Program-made: the position numbers and the translations under genes
Shown: positions 26,604-34,659 of the stretch, piece after piece
Position numbering within the stretch: position 1 is the first letter of the stretch
How the letters are laid out: every line of letters begins with the position of its first letter
Notes under the pieces: model-generated
What the model saw: the letters and a program-made list of their open reading frames with translations, nothing else
Told to the model about the DNA's origin: nothing
Databases searched by the model: none
Source of the DNA: an uncultured Clostridia bacterium
GTDB lineage: Bacteria; Bacillota; Clostridia; Oscillospirales; Ruminococcaceae
Assembly: GCA_947627005.1 (NCBI GenBank)
Contig: CANQUJ010000001.1
Coordinates: 62,001 to 126,000, forward strand
Direction: 5' to 3'
DNA: 64,000 bases

Positions 26604-28912
26604 TTTTCGACGGCGGCTTCGGCAGCGAGCTTGAGCGGCGCGGCCTTTCGGGGATACCCGAAGACCTTAACGTTACGAATCCGGAGGAGATAAAGGCGAT
26701 ACACCGCGACTATTCCTGCGCAGACGTTATCACCGCAAACAGCTTCGGCCTTAACCGAATAAAATATCATGGGGCTTTTTCGCTCGAAGAAGTCGCGTTT
26801 GCGGCGATAGAAAACGCCCGCGCGGCGAATAAGCCGGTGTTCTTCGACATAGGCCCAACCGGCGCTATGCTCGAACCTCTCGGAACGCTTAGCTTTGAAG
26901 AGGCTTATTCGGCTTTTAAAGAGATCGCCGAGATCACAAAAGACAAGGTCGACGGCTATATAGTCGAGACTTTTTCGGATTTATACGAGCTTAAAGCCTG
27001 CATAGTCGCACTTAGAGAGTGCACCGACAAGCCTGTCTTCGCGACCGCGACCTTTGACCGCACCGGCCGAACCCTTACCGGCTCTACGCCGGAGATAGTA
27101 GTAAATACCCTTGAGGGCTTGGGCGCGAGCGCGGTCGGAGTGAACTGCTCGCTCGGCCCGAAAGAGCTTTTGCCGGTCGTCGAGCGGATATTGAACTGCG
27201 CGGCCCTGCCGGTGATCGTTCAGCCGAACCGCGGGCTCCCGGTTTTAGAGGGCGGAAGGACCGTCTATAAGCTCGGGATAGACGAATTTGACGAATATAT
27301 CGAAAAGATGATAGATATGGGCGTAAGCGCGGTCGGCGGCTGCTGCGGAACGACGCCCGAATTTATTAGGCGGATATCCCGCTTTTCGGGAAGAGAGGTT
27401 AGGCGGCCGAAGGTCTCGCCGAAGACGGTTATAAACTCCGCAACCTCGCTTTGCGAGATCGAAAACGTAAAAATCTGCGGCGAAAGGCTTAACCCGACCG
27501 GCAAAAAAGCCCTTAAAGAGGCCCTTTTGGCCGAAAACTACGACTATCTCGTCGACGAAGCGATCAAGCAGCAGGACGCCGGGGCCGACCTTTTGGACGT
27601 AAACGCCGGGCTGCCGCAGCTTGACGAGCCGGCGGTTATGCCGAAAATAATAAAAAAGATACAGGAATACTGCGACCTTCCGCTTCAGATCGACTCTTCC
27701 GACCCGAGGGCGATCGAGGCCGGGGTCAGGGCCTATAACGGCATACCGCTTATCAACAGCGTAAACGGCGAAGACCGCGTTATGGAGAAAATCTTCCCGA
27801 TAGCCAAAAAATACGGCGCGGTCGTGCTCGGCCTCGCGATGGACGAAAACGGCGTTCCGAAGACCGCCGGTGAGAGAGTTGCGATCGCGAAAAAAATAAT
27901 CGCCAAGGCCGAGGAATACGGAATCCCCCGCAGAAAAATCATGATAGATACCCTCGTCGTAACCGCCTCGGCCGAGCAAAAGCTGGTCGGCGAAACGCTT
28001 AAAGCGCTCGAAGAGGTTAGCTCGCTGGGGGTAAAAACCGCGCTCGGGGTGTCAAACGTCTCGTTCGGGCTGCCGAATCGCCCGCTTTTAAACCGAACAT
28101 TTTTGTCTATGGCGATGACCCGCGGGCTGAATATGCCGATCTTAAACCCCTTAGACGGCGAGATGACCGGCGCGGTCAAGGCATTCGGGGTCCTATCCGG
28201 CTATGACGAAAACTCCGAGGACTATATCGAGAGCTATAAAGACTATACCCCCGCGGCGGCGGTATCTTCGGTCAAAAGGGCGGAGGAGAAATCCGCCGAA
28301 AGCCTTTACGACTGCGTTAAACTTGGGCTTAAAGGCCGAGCGGGCGAGCTTACCGAGCGCGAGCTTGTCGACAAGCCGCCGATGAAGGTGGTCGACGAAA
28401 TACTAATAAGGGCGCTCGGCGAAGTCGGCGAGCTTTACGAGAGCGGAAAAATGTTCCTGCCGCAGCTTATCTCTTCGGCAGAGGCCGCAAAGGCGGCTTT
28501 CGAGGTCATCGGCAGACATATGCCGAAAGACGCCCCGAAGAAGGGCAGGGTAGTCCTTGCGACTGTCAAGGGCGACGTTCACGACATCGGCAAGAATATC
28601 GTCAAGGTGGTGCTCGAATCCTACGGATACGAGGTCACAGACCTTGGGAAGGACGTCGCGCCCGAAAGAGTAGTCGAGGCTTATGAGAGGGTCCGCCCGG
28701 TCGCGGTCGGGCTTTCGGCGCTTATGACGACCACCGTTAAGAGCATGGAGGAGACCATAAAGGCCCTTAAAGAGGCCGGCTGCGAGGCGAAAATCTTCGT
28801 CGGCGGGGCGGTTTTGAACGCCGAGACCGCCGAAAAAATCGGCGCGGACTGCTATACCCGCGACGCCCTCGAAATGGCGAAAAAACTCGACGAGCTTTTT
28901 GCGAAACAGTAA
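26576..28912 (+). CDS. metH: Cobalamin-dependent methionine synthase without activation domain
   Basis: The ATG at 26576 follows GAGGAGGG. The 778-residue enzyme transfers a methyl group from methyl-tetrahydrofolate through cobalamin to homocysteine. Residues 1-290 are the homocysteine S-methyltransferase barrel with the zinc ligands C191 and C256-C257. The pterin-binding barrel follows at about 300-570, with CGERLNPTGK at its start. The cap and B12-binding domains come last, with the DxHxxG motif at D667-H669. The family's usual C-terminal activation domain of about 300 residues is absent and is supplied by the gene just upstream. It closes the operon that begins with the presumed corrinoid-capture lipoprotein. 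Confidence 0.95.
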   Translation: MLRLGERVIVFDGGFGSELERRGLSGIPEDLNVTNPEEIKAIHRDYSCADVITANSFGLNRIKYHGAFSLEEVAFAAIENARAANKPVFFDIGPTGAMLEPLGTLSFEEAYSAFKEIAEITKDKVDGYIVETFSDLYELKACIVALRECTDKPVFATATFDRTGRTLTGSTPEIVVNTLEGLGASAVGVNCSLGPKELLPVVERILNCAALPVIVQPNRGLPVLEGGRTVYKLGIDEFDEYIEKMIDMGVSAVGGCCGTTPEFIRRISRFSGREVRRPKVSPKTVINSATSLCEIENVKICGERLNPTGKKALKEALLAENYDYLVDEAIKQQDAGADLLDVNAGLPQLDEPAVMPKIIKKIQEYCDLPLQIDSSDPRAIEAGVRAYNGIPLINSVNGEDRVMEKIFPIAKKYGAVVLGLAMDENGVPKTAGERVAIAKKIIAKAEEYGIPRRKIMIDTLVVTASAEQKLVGETLKALEEVSSLGVKTALGVSNVSFGLPNRPLLNRTFLSMAMTRGLNMPILNPLDGEMTGAVKAFGVLSGYDENSEDYIESYKDYTPAAAVSSVKRAEEKSAESLYDCVKLGLKGRAGELTERELVDKPPMKVVDEILIRALGEVGELYESGKMFLPQLISSAEAAKAAFEVIGRHMPKDAPKKGRVVLATVKGDVHDIGKNIVKVVLESYGYEVTDLGKDVAPERVVEAYERVRPVAVGLSALMTTTVKSMEETIKALKEAGCEAKIFVGGAVLNAETAEKIGADCYTRDALEMAKKLDELFAKQ

Positions 28913-29079
28913 AATATTCGGTATTTTATCAAAGCCGGGGCACAAGATGTTGCGCTTTTGCATAAAAAATTCGTCGGAAAAAAGGAAGTTTTTTACGGCA
29001 TATTCTATACACAATATTGATTTATCGCGAGGTAAATAATGACCAAATATAAAAAATTACAAAAACCCGCGATTTGGTG

Positions 29080-29107
29080 TTGACATTTTTTGTAGATAGT
29101 ATATAAT
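29080..29107 (+). promoter_or_regulatory. Promoter of the response-regulator HD-GYP gene
   Basis: A perfect TTGACA (29080-29085) and TATAAT (29102-29107) are 16 bp apart, 53 bp before the ATG. The rest of the 248-bp gap from 28913 holds only a doubtful 14-codon frame at 29039-29083. Confidence 0.85.
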
Positions 29108-29160
29108 GGTATAAGAAAAGATTTCGCAAGAAATCGCAGTTTCGGAACGGAGGGGTAAAA

Positions 29161-30231
29161 ATGAGCTATATTCTTGACGACAGAAGCGTCAAGAGCGAGC
29201 TGCTCGACAGAAGTATGTTGGTTCTCGTGGCCGACGACGACCCTTTCAGCCTTGAAATTATGGAAGCCATACTGGAAGACGAATTTAGGGTCATCTCCGC
29301 TTCATCGGGAAAAGAAATTTTAAGTCTGCTTGAAAAAGAAAAGCCGAGTCTTATTCTTTTGGACCTTCACATGCCCGAGATGGACGGCCGCGACACCCTT
29401 AAAATCATAAAAGAAAACGAAAATTGGGCCTCGATCCCGATTGTATTTATGACCTCGGATTCCGACCCGGAGACTAAGCGCGAATGTATCGAAATGGGCG
29501 CGACCGACTTTATTTTAAAGCCCTTCGTCCCCGAAGTCGCAAGAAGCCGAGTCAGGCACGCGATAGAGCTTAAAAGCCTTAGGGAAGCCCTCGAGCGCGA
29601 AATGGAAGAAAAAACCAAGCTTTTGGAACAGACCGCGCTCAACACCATATTGACGATAGCCGCGATCATCGACGCGCGCGACGAATACACCTCGGGTCAC
29701 TCCGAAAGGGTCGCCCTTTGCGCGACAGACATCGCAAGAAAGCTCGGATGGAGCGAAGACGAGATCAGAAACCTTTATTGCGTGGCCCTTTTGCATGATA
29801 TCGGCAAGATCGGCATCCCCGACGCGATATTGAACAAGCCCTCTAAGCTTACCGACGAAGAATTTGCCGTCATCAAAAAACACCCGGTCATCGGCGACGC
29901 GATTCTAAAAGAGCTTTATATGCTCAAAAAGGTCGAAGAAGGCGCCCTTTACCACCACGAGCGCTACGACGGCAAGGGCTATCCCACCGGCCTTAAGGGC
30001 GAGGACATTCCCCTTACCGCGCGAATCATCGGCATCGCGGACTCTTACGACGCCATGTCTTCGGACAGAGTTTACCGCAGCAAGCTTTCGCACGAAAAGA
30101 TCATCTCCGAGTTTGAGCGCTGCAGCGGAACGCAGTTCGACCCGAAGCTTGGAAGCCTGTTCGTCTCGATGTTAAAAGACGGCTACGACCCGGGCGCTAA
30201 GCTTGAAGAAAGAATCAAGCCGGTAAAATAA
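29161..30231 (+). CDS. Response regulator with HD-GYP cyclic-di-GMP phosphodiesterase domain
   Basis: Residues 15-140 form a receiver domain with the phospho-acceptor D68 (LLDLHMPEMDG), acidic residues D25-D27 and the conserved K120. After a coiled linker, the HD-GYP domain has H180, H212-D213 (LLHDIGKIG), HHE at 265-267 and the intact GYP at 273-275. This family hydrolyses cyclic-di-GMP or the linear form in the cytoplasm, lowering signalling towards sessile life. No sensor kinase is adjacent, so the phospho-donor is elsewhere. It runs tail-to-tail into a second HD-GYP gene, sharing a terminator. Confidence 0.93.
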   Translation: MSYILDDRSVKSELLDRSMLVLVADDDPFSLEIMEAILEDEFRVISASSGKEILSLLEKEKPSLILLDLHMPEMDGRDTLKIIKENENWASIPIVFMTSDSDPETKRECIEMGATDFILKPFVPEVARSRVRHAIELKSLREALEREMEEKTKLLEQTALNTILTIAAIIDARDEYTSGHSERVALCATDIARKLGWSEDEIRNLYCVALLHDIGKIGIPDAILNKPSKLTDEEFAVIKKHPVIGDAILKELYMLKKVEEGALYHHERYDGKGYPTGLKGEDIPLTARIIGIADSYDAMSSDRVYRSKLSHEKIISEFERCSGTQFDPKLGSLFVSMLKDGYDPGAKLEERIKPVK

Positions 30232-30246
30232 CCGCAAACTACATAA

Positions 30247-30283
30247 AAACCCCTCTTCTTTGTCGAAGAGGGGTTTGTTTTTT
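30247..30283. terminator. Bidirectional terminator between the two HD-GYP genes
   Basis: AAACCCCTCTTC at 30247-30258 pairs with its complement at 30265-30276 (12-bp stem, 6-base loop), followed by GTTTTTT. It sits between convergent genes. Confidence 0.9.
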
Positions 30284-30288
30284 GTTTT

Positions 30289-33261
30289 TCACATATGGTA
30301 GTGGGTCGCGATATCCGAGGCGGATTTAAACGCGTCGTCGGCGATGGGGGCTGCGCCCTCGTCTATCATATCGAGCATAAGCGGAACTATCGAAGAGTCG
30401 AGCTGGGTTCCGCTGACCCTTTTAAGCTCGGCCTCGATGACTTCGTTTGAAAGCGCCTTGCGATATGGCCTATCCGAAGACATGGCGTCGTAAGTGTCCG
30501 CCACTCCGATTATCCTTGCGATAAGCGGTATCTCGTCGCCCTTAAGGCCGGAATTATACCCCTGCCCGTCTATGCGCTCGTGGTGATATTTCGCGCCGTC
30601 GGCGATCCCCTCTATCGCGGTGAATTCTTTTAAGATCTCGCCGCCTATCATCGGGTGGGTGCGGATAATTTCAAGCTCCTCGGGGGTAAGCTTTCCGGGC
30701 TTGTTCAATACGCTGTCGGGTATCCCGATCTTGCCGATATCGTGCAAAAGCGCGATGTAGTAGATACGCTCCTGCTCGGCCGCGCTAAGCCCGAGTCGCT
30801 TCGCAAGCTCGCGGGAATATACCGCGACCCTCATCGAGTGGCCGTTGGTATAGCGGTCCTTCGCGTCGATAGACCGGGCGAAGGTTTGAAGCGACTGCTC
30901 GACGATGCTTCTGTATTCGCGCTGGCGCTTTCTTGCGGCCGAGATCTTCGCCCTCGCGCTTAAAACGACTATCCCGACAATCGCCGCCAAGCCGAGGAAA
31001 ATCATTCCGACTATAAAGCCGACGTGTTCGTAGGGCTTTTTTTCTTTGATGATTTTAAGCGAAACGGTCGCGCAGTTTTCCGGGTTGCCGACTTCGTAGA
31101 CCGAAGCGACGAAGCTGTATTCCCCGCCGGGGAGGTTGGTATAGCTTACCGAGGCGTTTGCCGTTCCGCCGACTTCGGAGGCAGACGGGTCGAACCCCTC
31201 TAAAATATAGCGAATGGCGATGTTCGCGGTCTCGGTATAAGTCAGCGCCGAAAAGTCGAGCGAAATCCTTCTTGCGTCGCTCGAAAGCCTAATCTCGCCG
31301 GAGGGGTTCTGAATCTCTTCGCCGTCGATATTGACGCTGTTGAAGATGATTCTGCGAAGCGGGTTGTCTACTCCCTTGAAGCCGAAAACGCTGACTCCGC
31401 TTCGGGTCGCGATATAAAGCTCGCCGCTCTCGGGGTCGACAAGATTCCAGGTGTTGGCGTTAAGCGAGCCGGAAAGCCCATGCTCGAGCCCGAAGCTTTC
31501 CGATACCGCGTCTTCTTCGCCGAACAGATCGCCGCGGTCAAAGGCCATAATGCCGTTGTTTTGAAGTATCCACAGCTTGCCGTCTTTAAGATAGAAGTCG
31601 AAGATGCTTCCCGCGCCTTTTTTAAGGTCGATTTTAACGAAATTCTCGCGGTCCCAGTAGTAAAGCGAAGACCCGGCGCTTATAAAGAACCCGCCCTCGC
31701 CGTCGTCGAGGATCCTTAAAACAACGCCGTCCGCAAGGCCCTCGTCGAAGCCGTGGTTTATAACCTTGCCGTCTTTTATCTCATAAATCCCGCCGCCGTC
31801 CGAGCCGACCAAAATCGTTCCCTCGGCGGTCTCGATCGTGCACAATACCGAGGCGGTAGAAACCCCTTCGGCGACGCCGTAGCTTTCGGCAATCTCGCCG
31901 TCTCTGATTATATTAAGCCCCTCCTGCGTTCCGACTGCTATCCCGCCGTCCGAAAGCTCGTAAAGCGTCCTCGCGTTGGAGCTTAAAAGGCCGTCCTCCG
32001 TCCCGAAAATCTTGATTTCGCCGGTTTGAAGGTTATACCTCGCGACCGGGTTTTTCGCGGAATAGGAGGCCGCCCAGACGTTTCCGCCCGAGTCGGAGAT
32101 GAGGCATCTTACTCTGACCTCTTTGAAGAGGTCGGTGAAATCGTTTTCTATCGGCCGGGAATTTTCGTCGAAGCACAAAAGCCCGCTGTCTGTCGCCGCG
32201 TAAAGATATCCGCCGCTTTTCGCCACCGCGTTGACGGATATTCCGCCGAGATATTCCCCGCAGACGGTTCTGAAGCAGCCCTTGGTGTATTTTATAACTC
32301 CACGCGCGGTCGAGGCGAGCCAGACGTTCCCCTCATAGTCGAGGCAGCCGCTGTTAAGCGATACGGCGTTGTCCGACCCGCTGTATGAGGTCTGCTCGCC
32401 GCTCGGCGAGATAACGCATGCGCCGATGTTTCCGCAGACTATTATCTTTCCGTCCGGCGCGGTTCTAATCGAGTTGTGGGTCATAACTTCGCGGGTGGTT
32501 ATGTATTCGATGTCGAAGTCGGCGGGGTCGAGGCTTTCGCCCGAAAAGCTTATCTTCGCCAAAACGTCGCCGGAAGAGCCGACGTAGATGTTCCCGAAGC
32601 TGTCTTCGCCGGTGCAATAGGCGCTCTCGCCGTTTTTAAAGAAGTCTTCCGAATTGTAGACCCGCTTTTCCTCGCCGTTTTCGGCGACGGCGCAGACCCC
32701 GGCGTTAAGCGCCCCCCAAACCCGGCCGAGAGAGTCGACGCTTACCGAATAAACCGTTCCGCCGACTACATGTTCGCCGCTCATCGGGGTAAGAACTCCG
32801 TCCCGGATATAGGCCATGCCCGAGTTTGAGGCGACGTATACCGTTCCGTCCTTGCCCTCCGCAAAGTCGCGAATACACAAAAATGCGTTTTCTTCGCTGC
32901 AATCCACCGGCGTGACCTCGTTGTTTTCCATAACGAAGACCCCGGCGTCGTTGGTTCCTATCCAAAGCTTGCCGTCGGCGCCTTGGTGTAGGGCGCGGAT
33001 AGAGGACGAGGGGATAGCCCCCTCGAGGCTGAAGTTGCGGAAAGAGGTTCCGTCGTATCTTATAAGCCCGCCGTAGCTGCCTATCCAGATGTAGCCGTCA
33101 GAGGTCTGAATAACCTCGTTGGCCTCGCCGGTCGGAAGCCCGTTGCTTTCGTTGTAAAGGGTCACGACGAAGGAATCCTCGGCCGCCGAAACCGGCGCCG
33201 CAAGAATAAGGGAAAAGATTGCGCAGACCGCAGCGATTATAAACGCGCGCTTTAAAGTCAT
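30289..33261 (-). CDS. Membrane sensor with beta-propeller ectodomain and variant HD-GYP domain
   Basis: The ATG at 33261 gives a 990-residue protein with an N-terminal signal/anchor (AFIIAAVCAIFSLILAAPVSA). Outside lie two-component-regulator-type propeller repeats (many IWIGSYGGLIRYDG-like and DGKLWIGTNDAGV-like blades) and a Y_Y_Y-type beta domain near 650-735. A membrane helix at about 750-770 leads into an HD-GYP phosphodiesterase domain with H840-D841 (LLHDIGKIG) and HHERIDGQ. The signature triplet is GYN at 901-903 instead of GYP. The layout copies hybrid sensor kinases of gut polysaccharide users, but with an HD-GYP output instead of a kinase. It may sense an extracellular glycan and change cyclic-di-GMP. 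The DtxR-type regulator lies 41 bp upstream. Confidence 0.9.
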   Translation of the reverse strand: MTLKRAFIIAAVCAIFSLILAAPVSAAEDSFVVTLYNESNGLPTGEANEVIQTSDGYIWIGSYGGLIRYDGTSFRNFSLEGAIPSSSIRALHQGADGKLWIGTNDAGVFVMENNEVTPVDCSEENAFLCIRDFAEGKDGTVYVASNSGMAYIRDGVLTPMSGEHVVGGTVYSVSVDSLGRVWGALNAGVCAVAENGEEKRVYNSEDFFKNGESAYCTGEDSFGNIYVGSSGDVLAKISFSGESLDPADFDIEYITTREVMTHNSIRTAPDGKIIVCGNIGACVISPSGEQTSYSGSDNAVSLNSGCLDYEGNVWLASTARGVIKYTKGCFRTVCGEYLGGISVNAVAKSGGYLYAATDSGLLCFDENSRPIENDFTDLFKEVRVRCLISDSGGNVWAASYSAKNPVARYNLQTGEIKIFGTEDGLLSSNARTLYELSDGGIAVGTQEGLNIIRDGEIAESYGVAEGVSTASVLCTIETAEGTILVGSDGGGIYEIKDGKVINHGFDEGLADGVVLRILDDGEGGFFISAGSSLYYWDRENFVKIDLKKGAGSIFDFYLKDGKLWILQNNGIMAFDRGDLFGEEDAVSESFGLEHGLSGSLNANTWNLVDPESGELYIATRSGVSVFGFKGVDNPLRRIIFNSVNIDGEEIQNPSGEIRLSSDARRISLDFSALTYTETANIAIRYILEGFDPSASEVGGTANASVSYTNLPGGEYSFVASVYEVGNPENCATVSLKIIKEKKPYEHVGFIVGMIFLGLAAIVGIVVLSARAKISAARKRQREYRSIVEQSLQTFARSIDAKDRYTNGHSMRVAVYSRELAKRLGLSAAEQERIYYIALLHDIGKIGIPDSVLNKPGKLTPEELEIIRTHPMIGGEILKEFTAIEGIADGAKYHHERIDGQGYNSGLKGDEIPLIARIIGVADTYDAMSSDRPYRKALSNEVIEAELKRVSGTQLDSSIVPLMLDMIDEGAAPIADDAFKSASDIATHYHM

Positions 33262-33302
33262 TGCCGCCAAACGTCCTTTCTCGGTTGATATATCGGGAAA
33301 AA

Positions 33303-33674
33303 TCAAGTCTTGCTTTCTTTGATAAAGCGCTTTAGGGCCTCAAAGGTCTCGTCCGAAATGTCATGCTCTATCTTGCAGGCGTCTTCAGACGCGCGGTCTT
33401 TACCTACCCCTATCGACTCGAAAAACGCGGTCAATACGCGGTGCCGCTCGTATGTCTTCTCGGCGACGTACCGCCCCTCGTCGGTAAGGGTTATATATCC
33501 GTCGCGGTCGACCGAAATGTACCCCCCGCTTTTAAGGATACCCACCGCCCGCGAAACGCTCGGCTTAGAGTAGCCCATCTGTTCGCAAACGTCGATCGAG
33601 CGGACCCCCGAAAGCTTTTCCGAAAGTATCAGTATTGTTTCGAGATACATCTCTCCCGATTCCTGCAAAGCCAT
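33303..33674 (-). CDS. DtxR/MntR-family metal-dependent regulator
   Basis: The 123-residue protein has the winged-helix start of the DtxR family (MYLETILILSE, then DVCEQMGYSKPSVSRAVGIL) and a dimerisation helix region with the metal-binding residues E/H/E in AEKTYERHRVLTAFF, plus CKIEHDIS. There is no C-terminal SH3-like domain, as in short MntR-type members. It should bind Mn2+ or Fe2+ and repress metal uptake genes, none of which are adjacent. GGAGG precedes the ATG. The HD-GYP sensor follows on the same strand after 41 bp, so they may share a transcript. Confidence 0.88.
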   Translation of the reverse strand: MALQESGEMYLETILILSEKLSGVRSIDVCEQMGYSKPSVSRAVGILKSGGYISVDRDGYITLTDEGRYVAEKTYERHRVLTAFFESIGVGKDRASEDACKIEHDISDETFEALKRFIKESKT

Positions 33675-33704
33675 TTTCCGGACCTCCTACATAATATCTG
33701 TTCT

Positions 33705-33733
33705 ATTTTAGCACACTTTATCCCCGATTTCAA
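33705..33733 (-). promoter_or_regulatory. Promoter of the DtxR-type gene
   Basis: On the minus strand TTGAAA (33728-33733) and TAAAAT (33705-33710) are 17 bp apart, 30 bp before the start codon. Confidence 0.7.
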
Positions 33734-33827
33734 GCTTTTTATAAAAAAGGTTTTTTTCGGCCGAAAATTTCAGTATATTTATATAGCGCAAGCCCGCCGG
33801 AGGGTATATTTTACATCCTCCGCGAAG

Positions 33828-33856
33828 TTGACATTTTCGTCGCGGAATGTTATACT
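33828..33856 (+). promoter_or_regulatory. Promoter of the ABC-type IV-like membrane protein gene
   Basis: TTGACA (33828-33833) and TATACT (33851-33856) are 17 bp apart, 39 bp before the TTG start at 33896. It probably drives the following activase-like gene as well. Confidence 0.75.
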
Positions 33857-33895
33857 TAAATACGAATATTGTCGTTTTATAAGAGGTGCTTTGTT

Positions 33896-34627
33896 TTGAA
33901 TCTTCCGCTTGCTTTGGCGTTTCTGTTCTTTATAGGCTCGGTCTTCGGCTGGGTGCTCGAACTTTTTTACCGAAGGTTTTTCTCCGCCGCTAACCCCGAG
34001 CGAAAATGGATAAACCCCGGCTTCTGCGTCGGGCCCTATCTTCCGCTCTACGGCTCGGGGCTTTGCATACTCTTTCTCCTCGCGCTTTTAGAGGACAAGA
34101 TCGGCATCGAAAACGCCGCGATAAGAAAGCTTATTCTTTTTTTGGCGATGGCGGTAATGATGATGGTAATCGAATATATCGCCGGAATAGTAAGCCTTAA
34201 GTTTTTCCACCTTCGGCTTTGGGATTATCGAAACCAGTGGGGGAACATTCAGGGCATTATCTGCCCGAAGTTTTCGGCGGCTTGGGCGATTATGGGCGCG
34301 GCGTATTATTTTTTGATACACCCCCATATCCTCGCCGCGCTCGAATGGCTTTCAAAAAACCTCGCGTTTTCGTTCTTCATCGGGCTTTTCTTCGGCGTGT
34401 TTATAATCGACGTCGCATATTCTTCGCAGATCGTCGTTAAAATTCGCAAATTCGCCGAAGAAAACGAAGTCGTCGTCAAATACGAAAGCCTTAAGCAGCA
34501 TATCCGAAGCTTCCACGACAATAACGCCAAAAAAGCGAGCTTCTTCCTCGCGCTGCGCTCCGAAAGAAGCCTATACGACCACCTTCGCGATATTCGCGAC
34601 AGACTTGAAAAACTTGAAAAAAGATGA
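33896..34627 (+). CDS. Putative ABC-transporter type IV family membrane protein
   Basis: A TTG start at 33896 after AGAGGTG is the best fit. The 243-residue protein has four to five membrane helices and the motif set GWVLELFYRRFF, NPGFCVGPYLPLYG and WDYRNQWGNIQGIICPKFS, which is typical of the clostridial putative ABC-transporter type IV (CmpB-like) family of unknown function. The C-terminal 60 residues are charged and coiled. Its mechanism is not known. It lies 32 bp before the large activase-like gene and probably shares its transcript. Confidence 0.82.
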   Translation: MNLPLALAFLFFIGSVFGWVLELFYRRFFSAANPERKWINPGFCVGPYLPLYGSGLCILFLLALLEDKIGIENAAIRKLILFLAMAVMMMVIEYIAGIVSLKFFHLRLWDYRNQWGNIQGIICPKFSAAWAIMGAAYYFLIHPHILAALEWLSKNLAFSFFIGLFFGVFIIDVAYSSQIVVKIRKFAEENEVVVKYESLKQHIRSFHDNNAKKASFFLALRSERSLYDHLRDIRDRLEKLEKR

Positions 34628-34659
34628 TCACCCGAACATTTTTACGGAAGGAATATTAA

